Shown one piece after another: positions 8,197 to 15,860 of a DNA stretch of 64,000 bases. The position numbers and the translations under genes were made by a program. This stretch comes from JBBQLG01 sp964251665 (GTDB lineage Bacteria; Bacteroidota; Bacteroidia; Cytophagales; Spirosomataceae). Numbering within the stretch: position 1 is the first letter of the stretch; every line of letters begins with the position of its first letter. Below the pieces are notes generated by a model. That model ran no database searches and was not told the DNA's origin. It saw only the letters and a list, made by a program, of their open reading frames with translations. The DNA is taken from contig CAXUKO010000001.1 in assembly GCA_964251665.1 (NCBI GenBank), positions 310,001 through 374,000 of the forward strand, given 5' to 3'.

Positions 8197-9723
8197 ATGC
8201 GTTCTCGATTTCTCCTGATTAGTCTGCTCCTGAGTGGGCTACACCCGCTTGCCAGCGCGCAATCGCGTAAAGCTGCTGCCGTACCCGCTAGCTTCCCCGA
8301 GTTTAAGCTGACCCGCGCCGAAACAGAAGCGCATCTGCGGTTTCTGGCTGCCGACGAACTTATGGGCCGTCGCACAGGTGAGCCGGGTAATCTGGTAGCG
8401 GCCCGGTACATTGCCGAGCAATTTCGGATGCTGGGGCTGAAATCTGCCACTGGTCGGGCGAACGATTATTATCAGTCAGTGCCACTGCTGGTAGCTAAAC
8501 CGGTTACGCAGGGCATGATTATTACGGGAAAAGATACCCTAATGGTAAGTAAGCAGTTTGTTCTTATGGCGGGTAACAAAACCGACCTGACGGCCGGAGT
8601 TGTCTATGCCGGCTACGGTCTTACAGAGGGGGAAGATGGCTACAAAGGGCAGGATGTAAAAGGCAAGTTTGTGGTTACCCAGGTTGGATCACCGGAGACT
8701 AAATCGCCCCGCGAGATGATTGCAGCTATGCAGACCAAACGGAAGTTGGCTGCCGATAAAGGAGCCGCCGGATTAATCGAACTGGTAACCGGAGCCAGCA
8801 TGCCCTGGGGTATGGCGAGCCGCTATTTTGGGGGTGAAAGTATGTCGCTGCTCCCCGATGGCGAGGATGTTACTAAAACGCCATTGCTTCACGTGTGGGC
8901 CGATAACAGTAAAAATCAGCTGGTGGCTCTGAAAGAAGCCGGTCAGTCGATCACCATCCGTACAACGGGTCGGCCGCAGTCGGTAGTCAATGCCGTCAAT
9001 GTCGCCGGTGTGGTTGAGGGGTCAGATCCTAAATTAAAGAACGAATACGTTTTCCTTACGGCGCACTTCGACCATATTGGCACTACCAGGAAAGGTGCCA
9101 CTGCGGCTGGTACGGATACTATTTTTAACGGAGCGCGGGATAATGCAATGGGGGTAGTTGCCCTGCTGGATGCGGCAAAAGCCCTACAGGCAAAACCACC
9201 CAAGCGGTCGGTGCTGATTGTTGCGCTTACGGGCGAAGAGGTAGGCCTGCTCGGTAGTCGCTACTACGCCGAACATCCGTTAGTACCATTGAAACAAACC
9301 ATTTTCAACCTGAACATCGACGGAGCGGGTTATAATGACACAACGCTCGTATCGGTAATTGGTCTGGAGCGCACCGGCGCAAAGGCTGAAATTGATCAGG
9401 CCTGTAAAGAATTTGGTATGACCACGTTCAACGATCCGGCCCCGGAACAGGGTTTATTTGACCGGTCCGACAACGTAAGTTTTGCGGTTAAAGGAATTCC
9501 CGCCCCCACATTTTCGCCGGGGTTCAAAACGTTCGACGAGGCTATTCAGCGTTATTACCATCAGGTTTCCGACAATCCCGATACCATTAACTTTGCCTAT
9601 CTGCTCAAATTCTGTCAGGCATATACGAATGCCGCTCGGTTGATTGCCGATAGAACGACCCGCCCGCAGTGGAGCGTCGGTGATAAGTATGAAGCGGCCG
9701 GACAGACCTTATATGGACACTGA
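8197..9723 (+). CDS. Secreted M28-family zinc peptidase
   Basis: A 508-residue exported peptidase with a signal peptide (LLISLLLSGLHPLASAQS) and a protease-associated-like insert at about 120-280. The zinc-peptidase core shows the ligands in order: His/Asp in HFDHIG and NGARDNAMG, the catalytic Glu pair in LTGEEVGLLGSRYY, Asp in NLNIDGAG and a late His in YYHQVSDNPDT. It is a probable periplasmic or surface aminopeptidase that trims peptides. Its substrate is unknown. Confidence 0.92.
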   Translation: MRSRFLLISLLLSGLHPLASAQSRKAAAVPASFPEFKLTRAETEAHLRFLAADELMGRRTGEPGNLVAARYIAEQFRMLGLKSATGRANDYYQSVPLLVAKPVTQGMIITGKDTLMVSKQFVLMAGNKTDLTAGVVYAGYGLTEGEDGYKGQDVKGKFVVTQVGSPETKSPREMIAAMQTKRKLAADKGAAGLIELVTGASMPWGMASRYFGGESMSLLPDGEDVTKTPLLHVWADNSKNQLVALKEAGQSITIRTTGRPQSVVNAVNVAGVVEGSDPKLKNEYVFLTAHFDHIGTTRKGATAAGTDTIFNGARDNAMGVVALLDAAKALQAKPPKRSVLIVALTGEEVGLLGSRYYAEHPLVPLKQTIFNLNIDGAGYNDTTLVSVIGLERTGAKAEIDQACKEFGMTTFNDPAPEQGLFDRSDNVSFAVKGIPAPTFSPGFKTFDEAIQRYYHQVSDNPDTINFAYLLKFCQAYTNAARLIADRTTRPQWSVGDKYEAAGQTLYGH

Positions 9724-9778
9724 GCCAACAAACTATTGCGGCACCGACTTCGTTTATATAGTATAGAAAAGACTCGTT

Positions 9779-10012
9779 ATGTTGTTTAAATATCTGTTTC
9801 TCGCCTTTCTGGTCATCGCCTTTGTTCCACCCGTGCGCCGGTTTGTCTTCTACCTGCTGGTAGGTCGACAATTGGTAAAAGAGCAGGAAAAACAGTCGGC
9901 GCAGACCCGGCGCAAGACACAGGGAGGAAACGTCAACGTAGACTATGTTCCGCCCAAAGGTGATTCTACCCTGAAAGGGGGCGAATACGTAGATTACGAA
10001 GAGATCAAGTAG
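9779..10012 (+). CDS. Small membrane protein, DUF4834 family
   Basis: A 77-residue protein with one N-terminal transmembrane segment (LFKYLFLAFLVIAFVPPVRR), a basic/polar middle and the C-terminal motif VDYVPPKG...GGEYVDYEEIK typical of the Bacteroidota DUF4834 family. Its function is unknown. It is 55 bp after the M28 peptidase on the same strand and is followed by a strong terminator. Confidence 0.8.
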   Translation: MLFKYLFLAFLVIAFVPPVRRFVFYLLVGRQLVKEQEKQSAQTRRKTQGGNVNVDYVPPKGDSTLKGGEYVDYEEIK

Positions 10013-10038
10013 GGTGTTTTCCTTTACTTATTACTTAC

Positions 10039-10081
10039 AATGCAAAATGCCCTGACCGTTGAAGTCAGGGCATTTTGCATT
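10039..10081 (+). terminator. Terminator after the DUF4834 gene
   Basis: A perfect 18-bp stem (10039-10056 / 10064-10081) with a 7-nt loop; the 3' arm carries cattttgcatt. Confidence 0.75.
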
Positions 10082-10104
10082 ACATGCGTGAGATGTTTCA
10101 GCAA

Positions 10105-10124
10105 CGGGCGACTAAAGTCACCCG
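10105..10124. repeat. REP-like palindrome, copy 1
   Basis: The 20-bp near-perfect palindrome cgggcgactaaagtcacccg (one mismatch) is followed by gcttgtagaatggat, which is nearly repeated after the copy at 56135 (gcttagagaatggat). It lies between converging genes. Confidence 0.65.
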
Positions 10125-10163
10125 CTTGTAGAATGGATTTGTGTGTAGCGGATAACTTCCTAT

Positions 10164-10187
10164 AGCGGGCGACTGAAGTCGCCCGCT
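10164..10187. repeat. REP-like palindrome, copy 2
   Basis: A 24-bp palindrome with 11-bp perfect arms AGCGGGCGACT/AGTCGCCCGCT, preceded by TTCCT as at 56127 and 62906. With copy 1 it makes a pair 40 bp apart in the same convergent gap. Confidence 0.7.
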
Positions 10188-10200
10188 TCAACATCGTCCT

Positions 10201-10593
10201 CTACTGCGACTCGGCCCGATAGCGAACGGCCATCGCATTCATCTGGTAGCCGGTAGAATCGACCGTCATAAAATATTGATAGTGAACATTGACGAGCGCA
10301 TCGGCCCCCATTTTCTTCGCGTCCATCGTCAGTTTAGCCAGCAAGATTTCTTTTTCCTGCATAGTGTTGCCGCGTCCCACAGTTTTACCATTTATGTTAC
10401 GTTGCGGATTGCTGGCAATCGATTCCGTACGGTGAGATTCCATTGCTTTCAATTCCTCGTAAGGCCGGTCAGGGCGCTGGTTTTCATAAAAGACATCGAC
10501 CGGATAATGCGGATATCGGGTAATAGCAACTACCGGTTTGAAGCAAGCTGACAGACAACCGGCGAGAGCAATCAGCGTAAGTATGGTTTTCAT
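10201..10593 (-). CDS. Small lipoprotein of unknown function
   Basis: A 130-residue protein with signal and lipobox LSAC (Cys17). The C-terminal half (LLAKLTMDAKKMGADALVNVHYQYF then MNAMAVRYR) resembles the GADA(V/L) segment of YbjQ- or DUF4156-like proteins, but I do not claim membership. It converges on the DUF4834 gene across two REP-like palindromes. It could share a transcript with purN, which ends 30 bp upstream of its start. Confidence 0.7.
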   Translation of the reverse strand: MKTILTLIALAGCLSACFKPVVAITRYPHYPVDVFYENQRPDRPYEELKAMESHRTESIASNPQRNINGKTVGRGNTMQEKEILLAKLTMDAKKMGADALVNVHYQYFMTVDSTGYQMNAMAVRYRAESQ

Positions 10594-10623
10594 TGTTAGG
10601 GCTGTTTTTCTGGATAACGCAAG

Positions 10624-11205
10624 TTACGCATCCGGCGTTATCCGCCCTAACACCTCATCCACCACACGGGGATAATGGGCATACTCCAGCTCATGAATCT
10701 TCCCGGCTACATCATCGGGCGAATCGGTCGGTAAAACTGGGCAGGCCGCCTGAAAAATAATCTGCCCCTCGTCGTAGTGCTCATTCACGAAATGGATGGT
10801 AATGCCCGTTTCAGTTTCGCCAGCGGCTACAACCGCTTCGTGAACATAATGGCCATACATGCCTTTACCGCCGAACTTGGGCAGCAGTGCCGGGTGAATG
10901 TTAATCATCCGGCGTGGAAAAGCCGTGACTAACGACGCTGGGATAAGCCACATAAACCCCGCCAGTACAATCAGGTCAATGCCCTGTTGCTGCAACAGCG
11001 TCACAATTTTATCAGTGTCGTAAAACGTGGTTCGGTCGAAGAGGAGTACCGGAATATGAAGCCGCCGGGCCCGGTCGATAACACCTGCTTTGGGGTTGTT
11101 GGATACGATCAGCGTGACGTCTACATCGGTTCGGTCAGCGAAGTAAGTGGCAATCTGCTCGGCGTTGGAGCCGGACCCGGAAGCAAAAATGGCAAGACGT
11201 TTCAT
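10624..11205 (-). CDS. purN: Phosphoribosylglycinamide formyltransferase
   Basis: A 193-residue enzyme of step 3 of purine synthesis, transferring formyl from 10-formyltetrahydrofolate to GAR. The N-terminal fold FASGSGSNAEQI, the loop IHPALLPKFGGKGMYG with its catalytic His, and the ITIHFVNEHYDEGQI segment with the active-site Asp are all present. The length is normal. It is far from purH (31726) and not in a purine operon here. Confidence 0.96.
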   Translation of the reverse strand: MKRLAIFASGSGSNAEQIATYFADRTDVDVTLIVSNNPKAGVIDRARRLHIPVLLFDRTTFYDTDKIVTLLQQQGIDLIVLAGFMWLIPASLVTAFPRRMINIHPALLPKFGGKGMYGHYVHEAVVAAGETETGITIHFVNEHYDEGQIIFQAACPVLPTDSPDDVAGKIHELEYAHYPRVVDEVLGRITPDA

Positions 11206-11307
11206 AGCAGTGGTTCAGGGATAGTAGTCAGGGGTTGGCGGGCAGTTAACGCATCACTACCCCCTGACCACTATCTACTACCACACAACAAACTTACGGC
11301 TTTTCCG

Positions 11308-11315
11308 TATTTTTG
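11308..11315 (+). promoter_or_regulatory. -7 promoter box TATTTTTG for the ABC ATPase
   Basis: An exact TAnnTTTG match, 23 nt upstream of the start codon. Confidence 0.5.
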
Positions 11316-11338
11316 CCCGACTGATCCCGGCCGCTGCC

Positions 11339-11965
11339 ATGCTGACCACCGAAAACCTGACATTTGCCTACTCCGATGCAAAGCGATTTGTATTCCCTGA
11401 CATTCGCTGCCCCGACCATGAGGCTTTATTAATTCTGGGCCAGTCGGGAACGGGGAAAACCACGTTTCTGCACCTGCTGGCTTTACTGCTGACTCCGCAA
11501 AGCGGCACGGTTACCATCAACAAAACCGATCTGACCAGCCTAAGTCCGGCTCAAACAGCGGCTTTCCGGGCAGCTAACGTTGGTATCGTTTACCAGAAAC
11601 CTCATTTCGTCAGCTCCCTATCGGTCCTGGATAACTTATTGCTGGCCAATTATCTGGCAGGTAAGCCGCAGGACAAGCAGCGTGCCCGCGAACTGGCCGG
11701 CCAACTGGGCTTTGCCGACCAACTGGCCAAAAAAACGAATCAGCTCAGTCAGGGCGAACAGCAGCGGGTCAGCATTGCCCGCGCCGTGATGAATCAGCAG
11801 AACGTTATTCTGGCCGATGAGCCAACCTCCAGCCTTGATGACGATAACGCCGACCGGGTGATTCACCTGCTTCGTAGTCAATCCGAGCAGATTGGGGCCA
11901 GTCTGGTCGTTGTTACGCACGATCAGCGGCTAAAAGATGCATTCACCAACCGAATTTTCCTGTGA
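11339..11965 (+). CDS. ABC transporter ATP-binding protein, LolD/MacB-like, orphan
   Basis: A 208-residue ATPase with Walker A GQSGTGKTT, Q-loop VYQKPHF, signature LSQGEQQR, Walker B VILADEPTSSLD and H-loop VVTHD. The short single-domain form and LSQGEQQR fit the LolD/FtsE/MacB group, which drives lipoprotein release or mechanotransmission. No permease gene lies beside it, so the partner and substrate are unknown. The next gene, 36 bp on, is a cyclophilin. Confidence 0.85.
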   Translation: MLTTENLTFAYSDAKRFVFPDIRCPDHEALLILGQSGTGKTTFLHLLALLLTPQSGTVTINKTDLTSLSPAQTAAFRAANVGIVYQKPHFVSSLSVLDNLLLANYLAGKPQDKQRARELAGQLGFADQLAKKTNQLSQGEQQRVSIARAVMNQQNVILADEPTSSLDDDNADRVIHLLRSQSEQIGASLVVVTHDQRLKDAFTNRIFL

Positions 11966-12001
11966 GTAGGCTATCGCCTATGTAAAAACAGTCCCCTATT
12001 T

Positions 12002-12724
12002 ATGAAAAAACTCCTGCTCCTTCTTTTGCTGCCCGCCCTCACCTTCGCCGAAAAACCGAAGAAACCCGTTAAAAGGCCCGCCAACAAAGATTACGTCGTA
12101 ACGCTCAAGACTGATTTTGGCACATCGCACCTTATCCTGTTCGATCAGACGCCGAAGCATAAGGACAATTTTATCCAGCTTGTGGATCGTAAATTTTACG
12201 ACGGCCTGCTCTTTCACCGGATCATCGAGAAATTTATGATTCAGGGGGGCGATTCGACGTCAAAAAATGCTCAGCCGAATCAGACCTTGGGAAATGGTGA
12301 CTTGGGCTATCGTATTCCGGCTGAATTTGTACCGACGCTCTTCCACAAGAAAGGCGCTTTGGCGGCCGCCCGCGACAATAACCCCGAAAAATCGTCGAGT
12401 GCCAGTCAGTTCTACATTGTGCAGGGCCGCGTATGGGACGATGAAGGGCTGACCAAGCAACTTGAGCGGATCAAAAACCTGAACGGTCGTCTACCAACCG
12501 AGGAGCAAAAGCTGGTGTACAAAACCCTCGGTGGCACGCCCCATTTAGATGGTAACTACACCGTATTCGGGCAGGTGATCGACGGGCTGGCCCTGGTAGA
12601 CAGCATTGCCAAACAACCGCGTGGCATGGCCGACCGGCCGCTCAAGGACATTAAAATGACCATGACCGGCGAGTGGATGAAAAAGAAAAAAATCACAAAG
12701 AAGTTTGGGTACCAATTCCTGTAG
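12002..12724 (+). CDS. Peptidyl-prolyl cis-trans isomerase, cyclophilin type
   Basis: A 240-residue exported cyclophilin: signal MKKLLLLLLLPALTFA, then the fold with FYDGLLFHRIIEKFMIQGGD, GALAAARD, SSSASQFYIV and HLDGNYTVFGQV. It probably assists folding in the periplasm. An insert (LTKQLERIKNLNGRLPTEEQ) separates QGR from the last strands, as in other Bacteroidota copies. The stop codon lies in the left arm of an inverted repeat at 12721-12790. Confidence 0.93.
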   Translation: MKKLLLLLLLPALTFAEKPKKPVKRPANKDYVVTLKTDFGTSHLILFDQTPKHKDNFIQLVDRKFYDGLLFHRIIEKFMIQGGDSTSKNAQPNQTLGNGDLGYRIPAEFVPTLFHKKGALAAARDNNPEKSSSASQFYIVQGRVWDDEGLTKQLERIKNLNGRLPTEEQKLVYKTLGGTPHLDGNYTVFGQVIDGLALVDSIAKQPRGMADRPLKDIKMTMTGEWMKKKKITKKFGYQFL

Positions 12725-12790
12725 AGCCGCAATAGTTAAAGGCTACAGCTTGGATATTATACACATAGCCGCAAAATAGTGCGGCTCTAC
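12721..12790 (+). terminator. Inverted repeat overlapping the cyclophilin stop codon
   Basis: Perfect 10-bp arms gtagagccgc/gcggctctac (12721-12730, 12781-12790) enclose an alternative local hairpin, agccgca/tgcggct (12767-12773, 12780-12786). The TAG stop is inside the left arm. It could terminate or stabilise the transcript; there is no T-tract. Confidence 0.4.
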
Positions 12791-12798
12791 ATAACCCT

Positions 12799-13701
12799 AT
12801 GAGAAAACGAATTCTTATCACTGGCGCCAATGGATTGCTGGGCCAGAAATTAGTTGACTTGCTGACAAAGCAGCCCAACATTGATCTGATTGCAACGGCG
12901 CGTGGTGCCAATCGCCTGCCTTATGCCGACGGCTATACTTATTACCCAATGGACATTACCAACCGGCAGGAGGTGCTGGATGTCGTGACCGAAACCCGCC
13001 CGCAGGTTATCATTCATACGGCGGCTATGACTAATGTTGATCAGTGCGAAGCCGAGAAAGATGCCTGCTGGTCGCAGAACGTGACGGCGGTAGAATCACT
13101 GGTCCAGGCCAGCCAGTTAGTGGATGCATTCCTCGTCCACGTCTCCACGGATTTCATTTTCGATGGTACCAGCGGCCCTTACGACGAAGAGGCTGAACCA
13201 AATCCGATCAGTTTCTACGGCTGGAGCAAGTATGCCGCCGAGAAGGTCGTAACGACTTCGGCCATCCGCTGGGCCGTTGCCCGGACGGTACTGGTGTATG
13301 GCATTGCGCACGACATGAGCCGGACGAATATCATTCTGTGGGTAAAAAAGTCGCTCGAAGACGGTAAAACCATCAAGGTGGTAACGGATCAATGGCGTTC
13401 GCCAACGCTGGCCGAAGACCTGGCGATGGGTTGCTACCTGCTGGCGGATAAGGAAGCCGAAGGCATCTTTAACGTATCCGGTCGTGATTTTCTGACGCCG
13501 TATGAGATGGCCATCAAAACGGCTGAGTACTTCAGTCTGGATCAGGCGCTCATTACGCAGGCCGACTCGACAACCTTCTCGCAACCGGCCCGGCGCCCGC
13601 CCCGTACCGGATTTGTGCTCGACAAAGCAACTGCCGTACTTGGTTACCAGCCCCACAGTTTCGAGGAAGGAATCGCCGTGTTGGCGGGGCAATTGCCGTA
13701 A
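12799..13701 (+). CDS. dTDP-4-dehydrorhamnose reductase-like (RmlD) SDR
   Basis: A 300-residue extended short-chain dehydrogenase. It has the Rossmann motif TGANGLLGQ at residues 8-16, STDFIFDG, the Tyr-Lys pair in YGWSKYAAE and WRSPTLAEDLA of the RmlD substrate region. The family makes dTDP-L-rhamnose or related sugars. No other rml genes are nearby, so the sugar product is inferred only. Confidence 0.85.
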   Translation: MRKRILITGANGLLGQKLVDLLTKQPNIDLIATARGANRLPYADGYTYYPMDITNRQEVLDVVTETRPQVIIHTAAMTNVDQCEAEKDACWSQNVTAVESLVQASQLVDAFLVHVSTDFIFDGTSGPYDEEAEPNPISFYGWSKYAAEKVVTTSAIRWAVARTVLVYGIAHDMSRTNIILWVKKSLEDGKTIKVVTDQWRSPTLAEDLAMGCYLLADKEAEGIFNVSGRDFLTPYEMAIKTAEYFSLDQALITQADSTTFSQPARRPPRTGFVLDKATAVLGYQPHSFEEGIAVLAGQLP

Positions 13702-13775
13702 TACCGTTGTGAGTACCAGTACGAGTTACCAGATCACTGGCCGATAGTCCGGTGGTTCCGTATACACTATAGCGT

Positions 13776-14048
13776 ATGACGCTGCATCTTAAGGTTAAGC
13801 CCGGCAGTCGGGTAGACCAGTTGGTGTACCCGGCCGCCGAACCTGGTCAGGAACGGACATTGGTAGTTAAACTAAAGGCACCGGCGCAGGACGGTAAAGC
13901 CAATGCGCACCTGATTGAGTTTCTGGCAAAGCAGTTCGGCATCACCAAATCCAGCATTACGCTCGTGTCAGGCTTTACCAATCCGCACAAACGGTTGGAA
14001 ATTGATGCCGATGAACTGGTTATCCAGTCGAAGCTGGCTGCTTTGTAG
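13776..14048 (+). CDS. DUF167/YggU family protein
   Basis: A 90-residue protein with the YggU signature: LKVKPGSRVDQL, LVVKLKAPAQDGKANAHLIEFLA and ITLVSGFTNPHKRLEID. The family is widespread and structurally known, but its cellular role is not established. It lies 74 bp after the RmlD-like gene, possibly in one transcript. Confidence 0.88.
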   Translation: MTLHLKVKPGSRVDQLVYPAAEPGQERTLVVKLKAPAQDGKANAHLIEFLAKQFGITKSSITLVSGFTNPHKRLEIDADELVIQSKLAAL

Positions 14049-14214
14049 CACAGGCACTTTTTCGGTTGCAGCGCTTGCCGGTTACAAAAACGTATAAGAT
14101 TACCGTGTTCACCCTCAGACCAAAACCTAACTTTTTTAACTTTATAACTGAACAAGTATAAGTACCAGCGTTAGGGTCGAAACGCACTCCTCTCAGGTCT
14201 TAATATTACCAGTT

Positions 14215-14745
14215 ATGATGCTTTTTCTGAATGCAACCAGTCAGCATGATGTCGAATGCACTAATTTGGGCTACTGGGTCAAGGACCATGAGTCGGCTTT
14301 TGAAATACTGACTCAGTTAGTAGCTGACAACTGGATATTACAGAATGCGACCATCAGCGACCAGTATGATCGTATGGTCGTACCTGTCGAAGTTTTCGAT
14401 GGCCAGCCCATTCAGGTTCATATCCAGGCCCTGCAGCAGCAGTGGCAGCAGATTCTCTCGAACCCGCCTGTTCAGTCAGCTAATACCGATAAACAACGGC
14501 TCAAAGACTGGTACACGCAGCTCGACGGGTATTATGAGAGTATGCTGGCTCATCTGGAGAAAATGGTGCTGCTGCTGGAAATACGAAAATCCCGGCTGGC
14601 CGCCCGCAGAAACGAGATGACGAAACATCGTTTACGGGACCAGTATGATCTGCTGCTCGATAACAACCGGAAGATGCACAAGCAGACGGAAGTTGATCGT
14701 CAGAAAAACCGTAACCGGTTAACTAAACTGGAACAGGGAAGATGA
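14215..14745 (+). CDS. Hypothetical coiled-coil protein
   Basis: A 176-residue protein with no signal or membrane segment that I do not recognise. The second half (about 95-176) is strongly charged and helical (LEKMVLLLEIRKSRLAARRNEM, then RKMHKQTEVDRQKNRNRL) and should form a coiled coil. The first half is mixed alpha/beta. The start is the first of two adjacent ATGs. It is followed by a 266-bp gap before the Nudix regulator. Codon use looks like its neighbours. Confidence 0.7.
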   Translation: MMLFLNATSQHDVECTNLGYWVKDHESAFEILTQLVADNWILQNATISDQYDRMVVPVEVFDGQPIQVHIQALQQQWQQILSNPPVQSANTDKQRLKDWYTQLDGYYESMLAHLEKMVLLLEIRKSRLAARRNEMTKHRLRDQYDLLLDNNRKMHKQTEVDRQKNRNRLTKLEQGR

Positions 14746-14872
14746 TCAGCTGTTCACGTCCGTACTGAGATGTACACGGATAAGCCCGACTGAATTAACC
14801 CGCCCACAACCCCCTACCTGCTGCATACTACCCTGACCAGGCCATCCGGCCTGCCGTAAACAGGAGTATGAT

Positions 14873-14907
14873 GGGCCGCTTAGGCCCGTGCATTTGCCTT
14901 CCGGCAA
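14873..14907. other. Two small hairpins in the leader of the Nudix regulator gap
   Basis: The 266-bp gap 14746-15011 contains gggcc-gctta-ggccc (14873-14887) and ttgcc-ttcc-ggcaa (14894-14907), then a -7 box. They may end the upstream transcript or bind the regulator; nothing more can be said. Confidence 0.3.
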
Positions 14908-14936
14908 GCCAATCCCAAAAGTAAAATCCGGTGGTG

Positions 14937-14944
14937 TATCTTTG
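14937..14944 (+). promoter_or_regulatory. -7 promoter box TATCTTTG for the Nudix regulator
   Basis: An exact TAnnTTTG match, 67 nt before the start of the Nudix-type regulator gene. Confidence 0.5.
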
Positions 14945-15011
14945 AAACCGCAGGTAGCCGCGCAGCCAGGGCTGGCCACTCGTCCTGCCCAGCTCAATTG
15001 ATGCCTGCCCG

Positions 15012-15743
15012 ATGAAACACTCCGTAGATATGCATTCTTTTTTAAAAACTGAAGCCGACTGGCTCCCCAGTCTCTCGGTCGACTGCGTAATTTTTGGTTT
15101 CCATGAGAATGACCTCAAGGTGTTGCTGCTTACCCTCCGAGACGGGCAGGGACTGGTATTACCGGGTGGCCTGGTTGGCCGACAGGAGGGCGTTGACGAG
15201 GCTGCAGCCCGTGTACTGGCCGAGCGAACCGGTTTGACTAATATCTTTCTGGAGCAATTTTACGTCTTTGGGCAGCATAACCGGGGTAATCAGGCTTTTG
15301 GGCACCACATCGCCCGGGTTAATGGCATCGAACTTCCGCCCGACCACTGGTTTACCCGCCGGTTCGTTTCCGTAAGTTATTACGCGCTGGTCGATTTTTC
15401 GAAAGTGATAGCCTCCCCCGATGTATTGTCCGATGCCATTGGCTGGTACGATGTACACGAACTCCCGGCGCTACTGCTCGATCATACGGCTATTGTGCAG
15501 AAAGCCCTTGAAACGCTGCGCCTGATGCTCGATCATCGGCTGGTAGGGTTTAATCTCTTGCCTGACATCTTTACAATGGCCGAGCTACAGCGGTTGTATG
15601 AAACCATTCTGGGGCGAGCGCTTACCCGCACTAACTTCCAGCGTAAAATGCTGAGTCTGGACATCCTGAAACGGGTCGATAAAAAACGAACGGGTGGTGC
15701 CCACAAAGCCCCGTATCTGTACCGTTTTGATCAGGCTCAATAA
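15012..15743 (+). CDS. Nudix-domain transcriptional regulator (NrtR/AraR type)
   Basis: A 243-residue protein. The Nudix-like domain (about 20-150) has SLSVDCVIFGF and a decayed Nudix box: GGLVGRQEGVDEAAA then RVLAERTGL where hydrolases have REUxEExGU, so catalysis is unlikely. The C-terminal part (about 175-240: FTMAELQRLYETILG, RTNFQRKM) is the winged helix of this regulator group. NrtR controls NAD genes; close relatives in Bacteroidota (AraR) control sugar genes. The neighbour 117 bp downstream is nadB, favouring an NAD role. It senses a nucleotide-sugar ligand in related proteins. Confidence 0.85.
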   Translation: MKHSVDMHSFLKTEADWLPSLSVDCVIFGFHENDLKVLLLTLRDGQGLVLPGGLVGRQEGVDEAAARVLAERTGLTNIFLEQFYVFGQHNRGNQAFGHHIARVNGIELPPDHWFTRRFVSVSYYALVDFSKVIASPDVLSDAIGWYDVHELPALLLDHTAIVQKALETLRLMLDHRLVGFNLLPDIFTMAELQRLYETILGRALTRTNFQRKMLSLDILKRVDKKRTGGAHKAPYLYRFDQAQ

Positions 15744-15860
15744 ACCTGCCCTCGGCCCGGCTGTTTTTTGCTGTTTTTAAGTCGTGCCGAAGTCTTTTTC
15801 GTTGTACTTTGTGTTTTACTTCTCTATTCCTGACAAACGGAGTAGAAAACTGAACAACCG

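Noticed and set aside
13117..13692. A 191-codon minus-strand open frame antisense to the RmlD-like gene
   Set aside because: The plus-strand frame has full SDR motifs; the antisense frame matches no family and reflects codon bias of the real gene.
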